From JAVVEG01 sp032251455 (GTDB lineage: Bacteria > Pseudomonadota > Gammaproteobacteria > Pseudomonadales > Pseudohongiellaceae), in contig JAVVEG010000007.1 in NCBI GenBank assembly GCA_032251455.1, positions 77,690-141,689 on the forward strand: 64,000 nt of DNA, written 5' to 3'. Position 1 is the stretch's first letter. Each line of letters starts with the position of its first letter. Of the stretch, positions 42,813-51,644 are shown one piece after another. The position numbers and the translations under genes are program-made. The notes under the pieces are model-generated. The model saw only the letters and a program-made list of their open reading frames with translations, was not told where the DNA came from and searched no databases.

Positions 42813-44159
42813 ATGCTTGAGAAAGTTCTCATTGCCAACCGCGGCGAGATTGCACTGCGGATATTGCGTGCCTGCAAAGAGCTGGGTATCAAGACAGTCG
42901 CTGTGCACTCCAGTGCCGACAGAGACCTGATGCATGTCCGCCTGGCTGATGAGTCTGTTTGCGTAGGGCCCGCCAATGCCACTGACAGCTATTTGAATGC
43001 CCCGGCCATCATCAGTGCCACCGAAGTCACCGACTCGGTCGCCATTCATCCCGGTTATGGTTTCCTGGCAGAAAATGCCGACTTTGCCGAACAAGTGGAA
43101 AAAAGCGGTTTCATCTTCATCGGGCCACGCCCGGAAACCATCCGCCTGATGGGAGACAAGGTCTCGGCCATCAGTGTCATGAAGGCGGCTGGGGTACCAA
43201 CCGTCCCCGGCTCGGATGGCCCGATCGATGATGACAAGGATCGCACGCTGGCAATCGCCCGTCAGATAGGCTATCCCGTTATCATCAAGGCCGCTGCGGG
43301 CGGCGGCGGGCGAGGCATGCGCGTTGTGCACAACGAAGCTGCGCTGCTGAAGGCCATTTATGTCACCCAGTCGGAAGCCAAGGCCTTTTTTGGCAGTGGC
43401 GTAGTCTACCTGGAGAAATTCCTTGAAAATCCCCGCCATGTCGAGATCCAGGTACTTGCTGACGGCCAGGGTAATGCCATCCATCTGGGCGATCGTGACT
43501 GCTCCATGCAACGGCGACATCAGAAGGTACTGGAGGAGGCTCCGGCACCCGGCATTCCGGCAGATATTCGCCGGGAGGTAGCCGAGCGTTGCGTCAGGGC
43601 CTGTGTGGAAATGAACTATCGCGGTGCCGGCACCATGGAATTCCTGTATCAGGATGAACAGTTTTACTTTATCGAGATGAATACCCGCATCCAGGTGGAG
43701 CATCCGGTCACCGAAATGGTCACCGGCATAGACCTGGTCAAGGAACAATTGAAAATCGCCTCCGGTGAACCTCTCTCTATCAAACAATCCGATGTCGTCG
43801 TTAAAGGCCACTCGGTAGAGTGCCGGATCAATGCCGAAGACCCGATCACCTTTCTGCCATCTCCCGGCAAGATCAGCCTCTTCCATGCCCCTGGCGGTAA
43901 TGGGATACGTGTCGACTCGCACATTTACAGTGGGTATACGGTTCCCCCGTACTATGATTCACTGATTGCCAAGCTGATCACCTACGGCGAAGATCGCAAC
44001 CAGGCCCTGGCCCGCATGAGCAATGCACTGGAGGAACTGCTGATCGATGGAATCCGGACCAACACCTCACTCCAGAAAGAGATTATCCACGATTCGGAAT
44101 TCAGGAAAGGTGGCACGAATATCCACTACCTGGAACACAAATTGAAAATGTCCAGCTAA
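42813..44159 (+). CDS. accC: Acetyl-CoA carboxylase biotin carboxylase subunit
   Basis: A 448-residue biotin carboxylase that carboxylates biotin on AccB using ATP and bicarbonate. Family marks are the N-terminal KVLIANRGEIALRILRA, the ATP-grasp Gly-rich loop KAAAGGGGRGMR, YLEKFLENPRHVEIQVLAD, the RDCSMQRRHQK stretch, metal-binding EFLYQDEQFYFIEMN and RIQVEHPVTE. Co-transcribed with accB; prmA follows 17 bases after. Confidence 0.98.
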   Translation: MLEKVLIANRGEIALRILRACKELGIKTVAVHSSADRDLMHVRLADESVCVGPANATDSYLNAPAIISATEVTDSVAIHPGYGFLAENADFAEQVEKSGFIFIGPRPETIRLMGDKVSAISVMKAAGVPTVPGSDGPIDDDKDRTLAIARQIGYPVIIKAAAGGGGRGMRVVHNEAALLKAIYVTQSEAKAFFGSGVVYLEKFLENPRHVEIQVLADGQGNAIHLGDRDCSMQRRHQKVLEEAPAPGIPADIRREVAERCVRACVEMNYRGAGTMEFLYQDEQFYFIEMNTRIQVEHPVTEMVTGIDLVKEQLKIASGEPLSIKQSDVVVKGHSVECRINAEDPITFLPSPGKISLFHAPGGNGIRVDSHIYSGYTVPPYYDSLIAKLITYGEDRNQALARMSNALEELLIDGIRTNTSLQKEIIHDSEFRKGGTNIHYLEHKLKMSS

Positions 44160-44176
44160 GCCAGAGCCATCCCTTT

Positions 44177-45055
44177 ATGCCATGGCAACAACTGACGGTG
44201 TGCGTACCTAAAGCACTGGTGGCAAGCACGGAAGATTTGCTTGAAACCCTGGGCGCTGTCTCAGTCAGCCTGCTGGACGCTGAAGACGAGGCGGTTTTCC
44301 AGCTGGCTCCAGGCAGCACGCCGCTGTGGAGCCAGACTGCTGTCGTCGGCCTGTTCCCGGCCGATTCCTCCCTGCAGGCACTGGCTGCCTCGGTCCAGAC
44401 AGCAACAGGCATCCCTGCCACCGCCATGCACCTGGAAAGTGTCGCCGACCAGGATTGGGAACGGGTCTGTATGGATGATTTCAAACCCATCCGTTTCGGC
44501 CAGCGGCTCTGGGTCTGCCCCAGCTGGATTACACCGCCGGAACCTGATTCCATCACCATCATGCTTGACCCTGGCCTGGCCTTCGGCACTGGAACCCATC
44601 CCACAACAGCGCTCTGCCTGGAGTGGCTCGATGCTCAGGACCTTGCCGGCAAAACCGTCATCGACTATGGCTGTGGGTCTGGAATTCTGGCCATTGCCGC
44701 GGCTTTGTGCGGGGCGCGCCACGTCATTGCCATCGATAATGATCCGCAAGCCATCAGCGCCTGTCTCAGCAACCGGGATATCAATGCCATCAGTCCGGAC
44801 CAGCTGCAAGTCTGCCTGCCGGGTGTATTGAACCCTGAGCCCGCTGACTTTCTGTTGGCCAATATTCTCAGCGGTCCCTTGCAGGAACTGACCCCGGTAC
44901 TGGCCGGACTAACCAGACCGGGTGGCAAAATCGTACTTTCTGGTGTACTTTCTGCTCAAAGTGAACAGCTGCTGCAAACCTATCAGGAATATTTCATGCT
45001 GTCGGCGCCTGTCGTCCGGGATGAATGGCTAAGAATTGATGGTCAGCGACGGTGA
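44177..45055 (+). CDS. prmA: Ribosomal protein L11 methyltransferase
   Basis: A 292-residue PrmA that trimethylates L11 using S-adenosylmethionine. The N-terminal substrate-recognition domain (about 1-80) is followed by the linker and the methyltransferase domain: LDPGLAFGTGTHPTTALCLEWL, DYGCGSGILAIAAALCGA (SAM motif I), AIDNDPQAI and NILSGPLQEL. Position after accC matches the Pseudomonas order. Confidence 0.96.
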   Translation: MPWQQLTVCVPKALVASTEDLLETLGAVSVSLLDAEDEAVFQLAPGSTPLWSQTAVVGLFPADSSLQALAASVQTATGIPATAMHLESVADQDWERVCMDDFKPIRFGQRLWVCPSWITPPEPDSITIMLDPGLAFGTGTHPTTALCLEWLDAQDLAGKTVIDYGCGSGILAIAAALCGARHVIAIDNDPQAISACLSNRDINAISPDQLQVCLPGVLNPEPADFLLANILSGPLQELTPVLAGLTRPGGKIVLSGVLSAQSEQLLQTYQEYFMLSAPVVRDEWLRIDGQRR

Positions 45056-45087
45056 AAGCCACCTGAGCACCCTTGGGGTTGAATGAA

Positions 45088-45888
45088 ATGCCGCAATTCA
45101 TAACTCGTTGCCCACATTGCAACACTACATTTCGCACTGATGAAACCCAACTGGCTGCAGCAGCTGGAAAAGTGCGCTGTGGCGCCTGCATGAATATATT
45201 CCTGGCTGGAGAACATATCGTTCCAGAAACGACTCCACTGCGCTGGGAACTGGTGGAAGAGCCTGCTGCCGAAGAGTTCCGTCCCGCAGCCCTGACAGCG
45301 GAGCTGGATCAGGAAACTGAACACGGACGCTTCAGCCACGACAATCTGGCAGCCCTGCGCGGCTTGAGCAATCCCCTGGAACTGGAATGGTTCAAACGCA
45401 AACGTCCCGGTCTACTGCGTACGCTGGCCTACCTGTTTACCGCTGTATTGTTGCTTGCCATGCTTCCGGTGCAGTATCTCTGGTTCCATCGGGAGACTTT
45501 GAGCCAGGATCCGGCGCGCCGGCCCCAGCTTGAAACTCTTTGTCGCTGGTTACCCTGTACCCTGGCTCCGTTGCGTGATCTGTCCGCCATCAGCACGCAA
45601 GACCTGCTGGTACGCAGCCATCCCCGAGCCCACAATGCATTGGAAGTCCGCATGACCTTCCAGAACAATGCTACTTTTGCACAGCCCTACCCAGGCTTGA
45701 CCCTGAAATTCACCAATGAACAACAACAGCCAGTGGCCATGCGCAGCTTTCTTCCGCATGAGTATCTGACGGATGGGCTGCATTTGCGCAATACCATACC
45801 TCCAGGCACATCAATACAGGCGACCCTGGAAATTGTTGATCCCGGCCCGGATGCCATAAACTATGAAGTTCAACTCCGCAATCTCTGA
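45088..45888 (+). CDS. Zinc-ribbon and DUF3426 domain membrane protein
   Basis: A 266-residue protein. The N-terminal MJ0042-type zinc ribbon has TRCPHCNTTFRTDE and KVRCGACMNIF, four Cys in two CxxC pairs. One membrane span (about 113-135, TLAYLFTAVLLLAMLPVQYLW) leads to a periplasmic DUF3426 domain. It is regularly found between prmA and dusB in this group of bacteria; its role is unknown. The ATG at 45088 gives the normal ribbon start; a TTG five codons earlier is unlikely. Confidence 0.92.
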   Translation: MPQFITRCPHCNTTFRTDETQLAAAAGKVRCGACMNIFLAGEHIVPETTPLRWELVEEPAAEEFRPAALTAELDQETEHGRFSHDNLAALRGLSNPLELEWFKRKRPGLLRTLAYLFTAVLLLAMLPVQYLWFHRETLSQDPARRPQLETLCRWLPCTLAPLRDLSAISTQDLLVRSHPRAHNALEVRMTFQNNATFAQPYPGLTLKFTNEQQQPVAMRSFLPHEYLTDGLHLRNTIPPGTSIQATLEIVDPGPDAINYEVQLRNL

Positions 45889-45891
45889 ATC

Positions 45892-45923
45892 AGGGAACCT
45901 CTCAATAAGTCTATGATCACTCT
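45892..45923 (+). repeat. Dispersed repeat copy B (start codon of dusB inside)
   Basis: These 32 bases match 10414-10445 except for two changes. It begins 4 bases after the DUF3426 stop and supplies the dusB leader and its first codons (ATG ATC ACT CT). A related CTCTGAATCAGG segment directly precedes it at 45883. Confidence 0.75.
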
Positions 45924-46890
45924 TGGCAAACATCGCATAGATAACCCGCTGCTGCTGGCGCCAATGGTCGGCGTCACCGACAGACCGTTTCGCGAACTTT
46001 GCCTGCAGCAGGGTGCGGGTCTGGTGGTGGGTGAAATGTTACCAGCCGATAGCAGCTGCTGGCAGTCCAGGAAAAACCGCAACCGCCGCCGCGGCATCCG
46101 GGGCAATGGGCTGAACGTCGTGCAGATAGCGGGTTTCGATCCAGCCATGATGGCTGAGGCAGCACGGCTCAATGCCGAGGCCGGCGCTGATGTCATCGAT
46201 ATCAATATGGGTTGTCCAGCCAGGAAAGTCCTTAAAAAGGCAGCTGGCTCGGCCCTGCTTCGGGACCCGGCGCTGGTGCAACAGATAGTACGCGCCGTCG
46301 TACAGGCCGTCGCTATTCCGGTGACACTGAAAATCCGCACAGGCTGGAGCCGTGAGCACCGCAACGGAGTCGATATCGGGCTGTTGGCGCAGGATGCCGG
46401 CATCCAGATGTTGTCAGTTCATGGTCGAACCCGTGAATGCCGTTTCCTGGGCGAGGCGGAATACGATACCATCGCTGCCATCAAGCAGGCGCTGGACATA
46501 CCGGTGATTGCCAATGGTGATATCACCTCGCCGGAGAAGGCGCGCCAGGTTCTGCAGCATACCGGAGCAGACGGTCTCATGATCGGCCGGGCCGCCCAGG
46601 GCAGACCCTGGATTTTTGCCGAAATCAAGCACTTCCTGAACACCGGCCAGTTGCTGCCGGAAAAACAGCAAACCGATATCGCTGTCATCCTGCTGGCGCA
46701 TACCCGGCATCTTCATCATTTTTATGGCGAACCCACCGGGATACTCTTTGCCCGCAAGCACATCAGCTGGTACAGCCAGACTTTATTCAATGGCAGCGGT
46801 TTCAAAACCCGTTTCAATAAACTAGAATCAGGCTCAGCCCAACTGGAATGTATTGAAGAGTTTTTTAGCTGCCAGCTTCAGCGCCACTGA
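45913..46890 (+). CDS. dusB: tRNA-dihydrouridine synthase B
   Basis: A 325-residue FMN enzyme reducing specific uridines in the tRNA D-loop. Segments are NPLLLAPMVGVTDRPFRELC, NMGCPARKVLKKAAGSALL (catalytic Cys in GCPARKV), KIRTGWSREHRN, VHGRTRECRF, PVIANGDITSPEKA and IGRAAQGRPWIF. fis follows after 81 bases, the conserved dusB-fis operon of Gammaproteobacteria. The start codon lies within a repeat, and no Shine-Dalgarno is evident in the preceding AATAAGTCT. Confidence 0.96.
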   Translation: MITLGKHRIDNPLLLAPMVGVTDRPFRELCLQQGAGLVVGEMLPADSSCWQSRKNRNRRRGIRGNGLNVVQIAGFDPAMMAEAARLNAEAGADVIDINMGCPARKVLKKAAGSALLRDPALVQQIVRAVVQAVAIPVTLKIRTGWSREHRNGVDIGLLAQDAGIQMLSVHGRTRECRFLGEAEYDTIAAIKQALDIPVIANGDITSPEKARQVLQHTGADGLMIGRAAQGRPWIFAEIKHFLNTGQLLPEKQQTDIAVILLAHTRHLHHFYGEPTGILFARKHISWYSQTLFNGSGFKTRFNKLESGSAQLECIEEFFSCQLQRH

Positions 46891-46971
46891 AATACCACTG
46901 AAAACTCTTGAGCCTGTCAGGAAAATACAGGCCGAAAGAACAGGCAAAACGACCAACAAGGAAACTGCCGC

Positions 46972-47277
46972 ATGAGCATGACAGATGACCTGATGCCAGC
47001 ACCCAATGGGTCGGCACCAGTTGAATCCGACTATGACAATCCGGAAACTTCCGGCAGCCTGCGCCAGGAAGTGGAAAAGTGCCTGAAAAAATACTTTGAG
47101 CAACTGGACAACACCTCGGTGACGGGTCTTTACGACCTGGTGCTGGCTGAGGTGGAAGCTCCTTTGCTGGAAGCGGTACTGCGCCACGCCGGCAGCAATC
47201 AAAGCAAGGCCTCTATCATTCTGGGCATGAATCGTGGTACTCTACGCAAGAAAATGAAGCAGCACGGATTGCTGTAA
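46972..47277 (+). CDS. fis: Nucleoid-associated regulator Fis
   Basis: A 101-residue Fis. The core (about 24-101) has SLRQEVEKCLKKYFEQLD, VTGLYDLVLAEVEAPLLEAVL and the C-terminal helix-turn-helix NQSKASIILGMNRGTLRKKMK. It bends DNA, activates stable-RNA promoters in rapid growth and shapes the nucleoid. Expressed from the dusB promoter in relatives. GGAAACTG lies shortly before the ATG. Confidence 0.96.
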   Translation: MSMTDDLMPAPNGSAPVESDYDNPETSGSLRQEVEKCLKKYFEQLDNTSVTGLYDLVLAEVEAPLLEAVLRHAGSNQSKASIILGMNRGTLRKKMKQHGLL

Positions 47278-47351
47278 CTTACTGAACTTAATGCAGAAAT
47301 GCCAAAACATGATGTATCGGCCCCTGCACCCGAATCAATAAGCCCATCCTC

Positions 47352-48938
47352 ATGAATACAGAACAACCTGTGGTAGTCCGGCGTGCACTGATCAGCGTCT
47401 CGGACAAGACCGGCATTGCTGAATTTGCGCGTTCCCTGCATACCGCTGGCATCGAAATCCTGTCAACAGGCGGCACCTTCAAACTGCTGCAAGCAGAAAA
47501 TATTCCTGCCATCGAGATTGCTGATTACACCGGTTTTCCGGAAATGATGGATGGTCGCGTCAAAACCCTGCACCCAAAGGTCCATGGTGGCATTCTTGCC
47601 CGCAGGGATATTGATGCTGCCGTCATGCACGAGCACAACATTCCTCCCATCGATCTGGTCGTGGTCAATCTGTACCCGTTTGAAGCAAGCATTGCCAGGC
47701 CGGACTGTGACCTGCCCACTGCCATAGAGAACATCGACATCGGTGGCCCAACCATGTTGCGGGCAGCCGCCAAGAACAATGCCTGGGTAGCAGTGCTCGT
47801 CAATCCGGAAGATTACCAGCCGGTACTGCAGGAGCTGGCAGAAAATGCTGGCGCGCTGAGTGCAAAGACCCGCTTCGATCTAGCCGTGAAAACCTACGAA
47901 CATACCGCAGCCTATGATGCCGCCATTGCCAACTACCTCGGCAAGCAGATTGCCGCCGAAGCAGAACCCGCATCGGTGTTTCCGCGCACCTATTCCACCC
48001 AGTTCCGCAAGAGCCAGGATCTGCGCTATGGGGAAAACCCTCATCAGCAGGCTGCTTTCTACACCGAGAAGAATCCTGGCGAAGCCAGTATCAGCACGGC
48101 GGTTCAGCATCAGGGCAAGGAGCTGTCCTACAACAATATTGCCGATACCGATGCTGCCCTGGAATGTGTCAAGTCATTCCCCGAGCCGGCCTGTGTCATC
48201 GTCAAGCATGCCAACCCCTGCGGTGTCGCCATCGGCAGCTCGATTCAACAGGCCTATGAGCGCGCCTTTCAAACCGACCCGACCTCTGCCTTTGGCGGCA
48301 TCATCGCCTTCAACCGCGAACTGGATGCCGATACGGCAAAATGCATCATGGACAGGCAGTTCAGCGAAGTCATCATCGCACCTGCTGTTGCTGCGGCAGC
48401 GCTGCAGGTGCTGAGCGCCAAACCCAATGTGCGGGTCCTCAGTTGTGGTCAATGGTCACAGCAAAGAGTGTCCGCTCATGATTACAAGCGGGTCAATGGT
48501 GGCCTGCTGATTCAGGACCGCGACATCCACCAGATGAATGCGAACGGATTGACAGTGGTCAGTCAGCGCCAACCCAGCGCAGAAGAAATCGACGACCTCC
48601 TGTTTGCCTGGCAGGTGGCCATGTTCGTCAAATCGAATGCCATTGTCTATTGCCGCAACAAGCAGACCATCGGCATCGGTGCTGGCCAGATGAGCCGCGT
48701 TTACAGCGCAAAAATCGCCGGCATCAAGGCCGCAGATGAAGGCCTGGAAGTCCGTGGCTCGGTCATGGCCTCGGATGCCTTCTTCCCGTTCAGGGACGGT
48801 ATCGATGCCGCCGCAACAGCCGGTATTGCCGCAGTCATTCAGCCCGGCGGTTCTCTGCGCGATGAAGAAGTCATTGCTGCTGCCGACGCCGCAGGCATGG
48901 CCATGGTCTTCACCGGAGTTCGTCACTTCCGTCATTGA
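47352..48938 (+). CDS. purH: Bifunctional AICAR formyltransferase/IMP cyclohydrolase
   Basis: A 528-residue PurH catalysing the last two steps to IMP. The N-terminal cyclohydrolase (about 1-200) has LISVSDKTGIAEFARSL, STGGTFKLLQ and MMDGRVKTLHPKVHGGIL; the C-terminal transformylase has LRYGENPHQQAAFY, CVIVKHANPCGVAIG (catalytic Lys-His) and AFGGIIAFNREL. purD follows 21 bases after, as in Pseudomonas and enterics. Confidence 0.98.
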   Translation: MNTEQPVVVRRALISVSDKTGIAEFARSLHTAGIEILSTGGTFKLLQAENIPAIEIADYTGFPEMMDGRVKTLHPKVHGGILARRDIDAAVMHEHNIPPIDLVVVNLYPFEASIARPDCDLPTAIENIDIGGPTMLRAAAKNNAWVAVLVNPEDYQPVLQELAENAGALSAKTRFDLAVKTYEHTAAYDAAIANYLGKQIAAEAEPASVFPRTYSTQFRKSQDLRYGENPHQQAAFYTEKNPGEASISTAVQHQGKELSYNNIADTDAALECVKSFPEPACVIVKHANPCGVAIGSSIQQAYERAFQTDPTSAFGGIIAFNRELDADTAKCIMDRQFSEVIIAPAVAAAALQVLSAKPNVRVLSCGQWSQQRVSAHDYKRVNGGLLIQDRDIHQMNANGLTVVSQRQPSAEEIDDLLFAWQVAMFVKSNAIVYCRNKQTIGIGAGQMSRVYSAKIAGIKAADEGLEVRGSVMASDAFFPFRDGIDAAATAGIAAVIQPGGSLRDEEVIAAADAAGMAMVFTGVRHFRH

Positions 48939-48959
48939 CTTGAAAGAGAGCAGCATGGA

Positions 48960-50285
48960 ATGAAAGTTCTGATACTGGGCAATGGGGGCCGCGAACATGC
49001 CCTGGCATGGAAACTGGCACAATCCCCCCGCGTTGAACTGGTTTATGTGGCACCTGGCAATGCCGGTACAGCTCTGGAGCCAGGTGTCCTAAATGTGGAT
49101 ATCGGCACCATGGACTTTCCCGCACTGACAGCCTTTGTCCGCAATCAGCAGATAGGACTAACCGTTGTTGGTCCGGAGGCACCACTGGTTGCCGGAGTGG
49201 TCGATTATTTCAGGGATCAGGGTCTACGCTGTTTCGGACCCGACCAGGCCGCAGCCCGGCTGGAAGGCTCCAAGGCTTTCAGCAAGGACTTCCTGCTCAG
49301 GCACGGCATCCCCACCGCCGCTTATCAGCATTTCACTGACGCCGCTGCAGCCATCGATTATGTCAGGCTCAAGGGCACGCCCATCGTCATCAAGGCGGAT
49401 GGCCTGGCTGCCGGCAAAGGTGTCATCATCGCCCAGGACCAGCAGCAAGCCGAAACCGCCATTCGGGACATGCTCTCGGGGAATCGTTTCGGCAGCGCCG
49501 GCAGCCGGGTGGTCATCGAGGAATTCCTGCGTGGTGAAGAAGCCAGTTTCATCGTCATGGTGGACGGAGAACATGTGCTGCCCATGGCGACCTCCCAGGA
49601 TCACAAGGCACGGGATAATGGTGACCAGGGCCCCAATACCGGCGGCATGGGTGCCTACTCACCCGCACCGGTGGTGACTCCTGAAATCCATGAGCGCATC
49701 ATGGCCCAGGTCATTATGCCAACCGTGCAGGGCATGCGCCAGGATGGCAATGCTTATACCGGTTTTCTCTATGCCGGCCTGATGATTTCCCCTGCGGGTG
49801 ACATCAATGTGATCGAATACAATTGCCGCTTTGGTGACCCGGAAACCCAGCCGATAATGCTGCGCCTGAAAACCGATTTACTGACCTTGTGTGAAGCGGC
49901 CCTGGAGCAAACTCTGGATCAACAAAGCATTGAGTGGGACAACCGGCCCGCTGTTGGTGTGGTCATGGCCAGCGGTGGTTATCCCGAGGCTTACAGCAAG
50001 GGTCACCTGATCAGCGGCTTGGACGAGGCAGCACAGGAAGCCAGCCAACAGGGCTTGACCGCCAAGGTTTTCCACGCCGGCACCCGTCTTGACAACGGAC
50101 AGGTCTACAGCAATGGCGGCCGGGTGCTCTGCGTCACGGCCCTGGGCAATTCCGTCACTCAGGCTCAAGCTGCCGCCTACCGGATGGTCGGCTGTATCCA
50201 TTGGGATCAGGCTTTTTGTCGCACTGACATTGCCTACCGGGCCATCACCCGTGAGCAGCGGGACAGTGACCCGGGCGCTGTTTAG
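48960..50285 (+). CDS. purD: Phosphoribosylamine--glycine ligase
   Basis: A 441-residue GAR synthetase, second step of purine synthesis. Typical segments are KVLILGNGGREHALAWKL, GPEAPLVAGVVDYF, IVIKADGLAAGKGVI (ATP-grasp loop), EEFLRGEEASF, ATSQDHKARDNGDQGPNTGG and EYNCRFGDPETQ. The start ATG at 48960 overlaps the end of a GGAATG run. In operon with purH. Confidence 0.98.
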   Translation: MKVLILGNGGREHALAWKLAQSPRVELVYVAPGNAGTALEPGVLNVDIGTMDFPALTAFVRNQQIGLTVVGPEAPLVAGVVDYFRDQGLRCFGPDQAAARLEGSKAFSKDFLLRHGIPTAAYQHFTDAAAAIDYVRLKGTPIVIKADGLAAGKGVIIAQDQQQAETAIRDMLSGNRFGSAGSRVVIEEFLRGEEASFIVMVDGEHVLPMATSQDHKARDNGDQGPNTGGMGAYSPAPVVTPEIHERIMAQVIMPTVQGMRQDGNAYTGFLYAGLMISPAGDINVIEYNCRFGDPETQPIMLRLKTDLLTLCEAALEQTLDQQSIEWDNRPAVGVVMASGGYPEAYSKGHLISGLDEAAQEASQQGLTAKVFHAGTRLDNGQVYSNGGRVLCVTALGNSVTQAQAAAYRMVGCIHWDQAFCRTDIAYRAITREQRDSDPGAV

Positions 50286-50331
50286 CGGACAGTTTGGAGA
50301 GAGTGGACTTCTGCGAATGGACTTCAGCGAG

Positions 50332-50970
50332 TCAATTCCTCAGAGAATGCAGCAGCATCCCGATCGTATAGCGGATCAGGGTGGCATCATCAGGATATTG
50401 GCATTCATCAATACTTGCACTGCGTGTCTGCATGATCACACCGTGCAGGGCTCCTTCAAGGAAATTTGCAGTCAGCACCGGGTCTGCAACCCGTTGCCGG
50501 CACAGACTGCCGTCCTGTATGCCATTTTCCAGCGCAGTGACCAGCAACAGGTTGAGCTGTTCGCTGCATTTCCTGACTTCTTCAAACAGGGGACACGGTT
50601 CATCAGGTAACGGAAAAGTGTTCAAATTGGTCAGCACATCAAAATAATCTGACTGCTCCAGCGAAAACCGGTAATAGGCCCAGCCAAAACCTTCCAGCTG
50701 GGCCAGACCGCTGTCCCCGGCAGCGAACGCCGCCTGCAGCCTGAGCAACAGCGCCTGGGCGGCACGCAGCATGATGCCACGCATGATGGCGGCCTTGTCC
50801 TTGAAATAAACATAGAGCAGGGCCCTGCTGGCACCGGCATGCAAGGCAATCTCCTCCATGGAGGTACGGGCAAATCCTTTCCCGAAAAAGACCTGCTCGG
50901 CCGCATCAAGAATATTCTCGGCTCTGACTTCTTTTTCTCTTTTGCGTCTTGCTGCGTTCATCATTACCAT
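50332..50970 (-). CDS. TetR/AcrR family transcriptional regulator
   Basis: A regulator of about 212 residues. The N-terminal helix-turn-helix is RAENILDAAEQVFFGKGFARTSMEEIALHAGASRALLYVYFKDKAAI; the rest is a helical ligand and dimer domain. Three in-frame ATG codons lie close together (50970, 50964, 50961). It faces the bacteriocin-like gene across a 334-base gap and could control it or itself; the sequence does not prove this. Convergent with purD. Confidence 0.92.
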   Translation of the reverse strand: MVMMNAARRKREKEVRAENILDAAEQVFFGKGFARTSMEEIALHAGASRALLYVYFKDKAAIMRGIMLRAAQALLLRLQAAFAAGDSGLAQLEGFGWAYYRFSLEQSDYFDVLTNLNTFPLPDEPCPLFEEVRKCSEQLNLLLVTALENGIQDGSLCRQRVADPVLTANFLEGALHGVIMQTRSASIDECQYPDDATLIRYTIGMLLHSLRN

Positions 50971-51304
50971 CCGCCCACTCTGTTCCTGCGGCACCACTGC
51001 ACGCAAGCTCCTCTGGGCAATTGCTGTCAAGGCGGTGGATTATAGCAAATTGTCACCCAGACAACTGCAGCAAATACAAATCCCGGCAAATAGTGGAAGA
51101 ATTGCCAACCATGGTCTAAATAACAGGTACAGGCTTGGTGTTTTCATCTCGCACCAGGGCTGCCTGCAGAGTTGCTGAGCCTATTATCCTCTGCAAAACA
51201 CCAGGGCCAGCAAACTACAGACCAGGGTTCAGGGATGACAATTGCAATCCAGAATGCAAATTCAACGCAAGACAACACATTACATCACCTTACAAGGAGT
51301 ACGC
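50971..51304. other. 334-base non-coding gap between TetR and GG-leader peptide genes
   Basis: No convincing protein or RNA gene is seen. The plus-strand end contains the ribosome site AAGGAG (about 51294-51299) and an AT-richer stretch (51240-51290) suitable for a leader. No clear palindromic TetR operator or consensus -35/-10 pair could be assigned. Confidence 0.6.
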
Positions 51305-51559
51305 ATGATGAATGAATTGACCAGCTGTACCAACAACGCCAATGACGGTGCCCAATGGCCGGCACTGTCCTCCGGAATTCGCGAACTGAGCAGCCAGGAG
51401 CTGGCCATGGCCAGCGGGGGGCTGCCGTTCCTGATTCCACCGATAATTGCCACCGGTGTGAAATGGGGTGGGGCAATTTTTGTAGGCACCCTAATCAGCA
51501 AAGCCGCTACCCATGTTTATGATGAGTTTATGAATCCAACGCCCAGCTGCCAGATGTAG
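51305..51559 (+). CDS. Candidate bacteriocin precursor with double-glycine leader
   Basis: An 84-residue peptide. The leader ends IRELSSQELAMASGG, matching the double-glycine pattern (LSxxELxxxxGG) cut by C39-peptidase ABC exporters. The predicted 45-residue core starts LPFLIPPIIATGVKWGG, is strongly hydrophobic, and has a GxxxG motif (GVKWG) and a single Cys near the C-terminus (PSCQM). These traits resemble class II bacteriocins and microcins. The ribosome site AGGAG is 5 bases from ATG 51305 and 8 from ATG 51308. A hairpin and a membrane-protein gene follow. No peptidase-exporter gene is in the window. The reading is inference from pattern, not homology. Confidence 0.65.
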   Translation: MMNELTSCTNNANDGAQWPALSSGIRELSSQELAMASGGLPFLIPPIIATGVKWGGAIFVGTLISKAATHVYDEFMNPTPSCQM

Positions 51560-51580
51560 GCAGGCCCGCGGTCAAGCATT

Positions 51581-51615
51581 GTTGTGAAGCCATTCTTGTT
51601 GCATGGCTTCACAAC
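51581..51615 (+). promoter_or_regulatory. Perfect 13-bp inverted repeat between bacteriocin-like gene and membrane-protein gene
   Basis: Arms GTTGTGAAGCCAT and ATGGCTTCACAAC enclose a 9-base loop. No T-tract follows, so it is unlikely to be a simple terminator. It could attenuate or protect mRNA between a highly made peptide and a weakly made partner. Confidence 0.7.
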
Positions 51616-51644
51616 AGCACCTCATAACAAGCAACAGGATAGCC

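Noticed and set aside
42777..43922. 381-codon minus-strand open frame
   Set aside because: It is antisense to accC, whose identity is certain; codon bias makes such shadow frames common in this DNA.
46895..46945. Small hairpin (GCCTGT/ACAGGC) between dusB and fis as a terminator
   Set aside because: The stem is only 6 bp with no T-run, and dusB-fis is normally one operon.
51603..51644. Upstream ATG at 51603 as start of the candidate immunity gene
   Set aside because: It lies in a hairpin arm with no ribosome site, while the ATG at 51645 has AGGA at good spacing.
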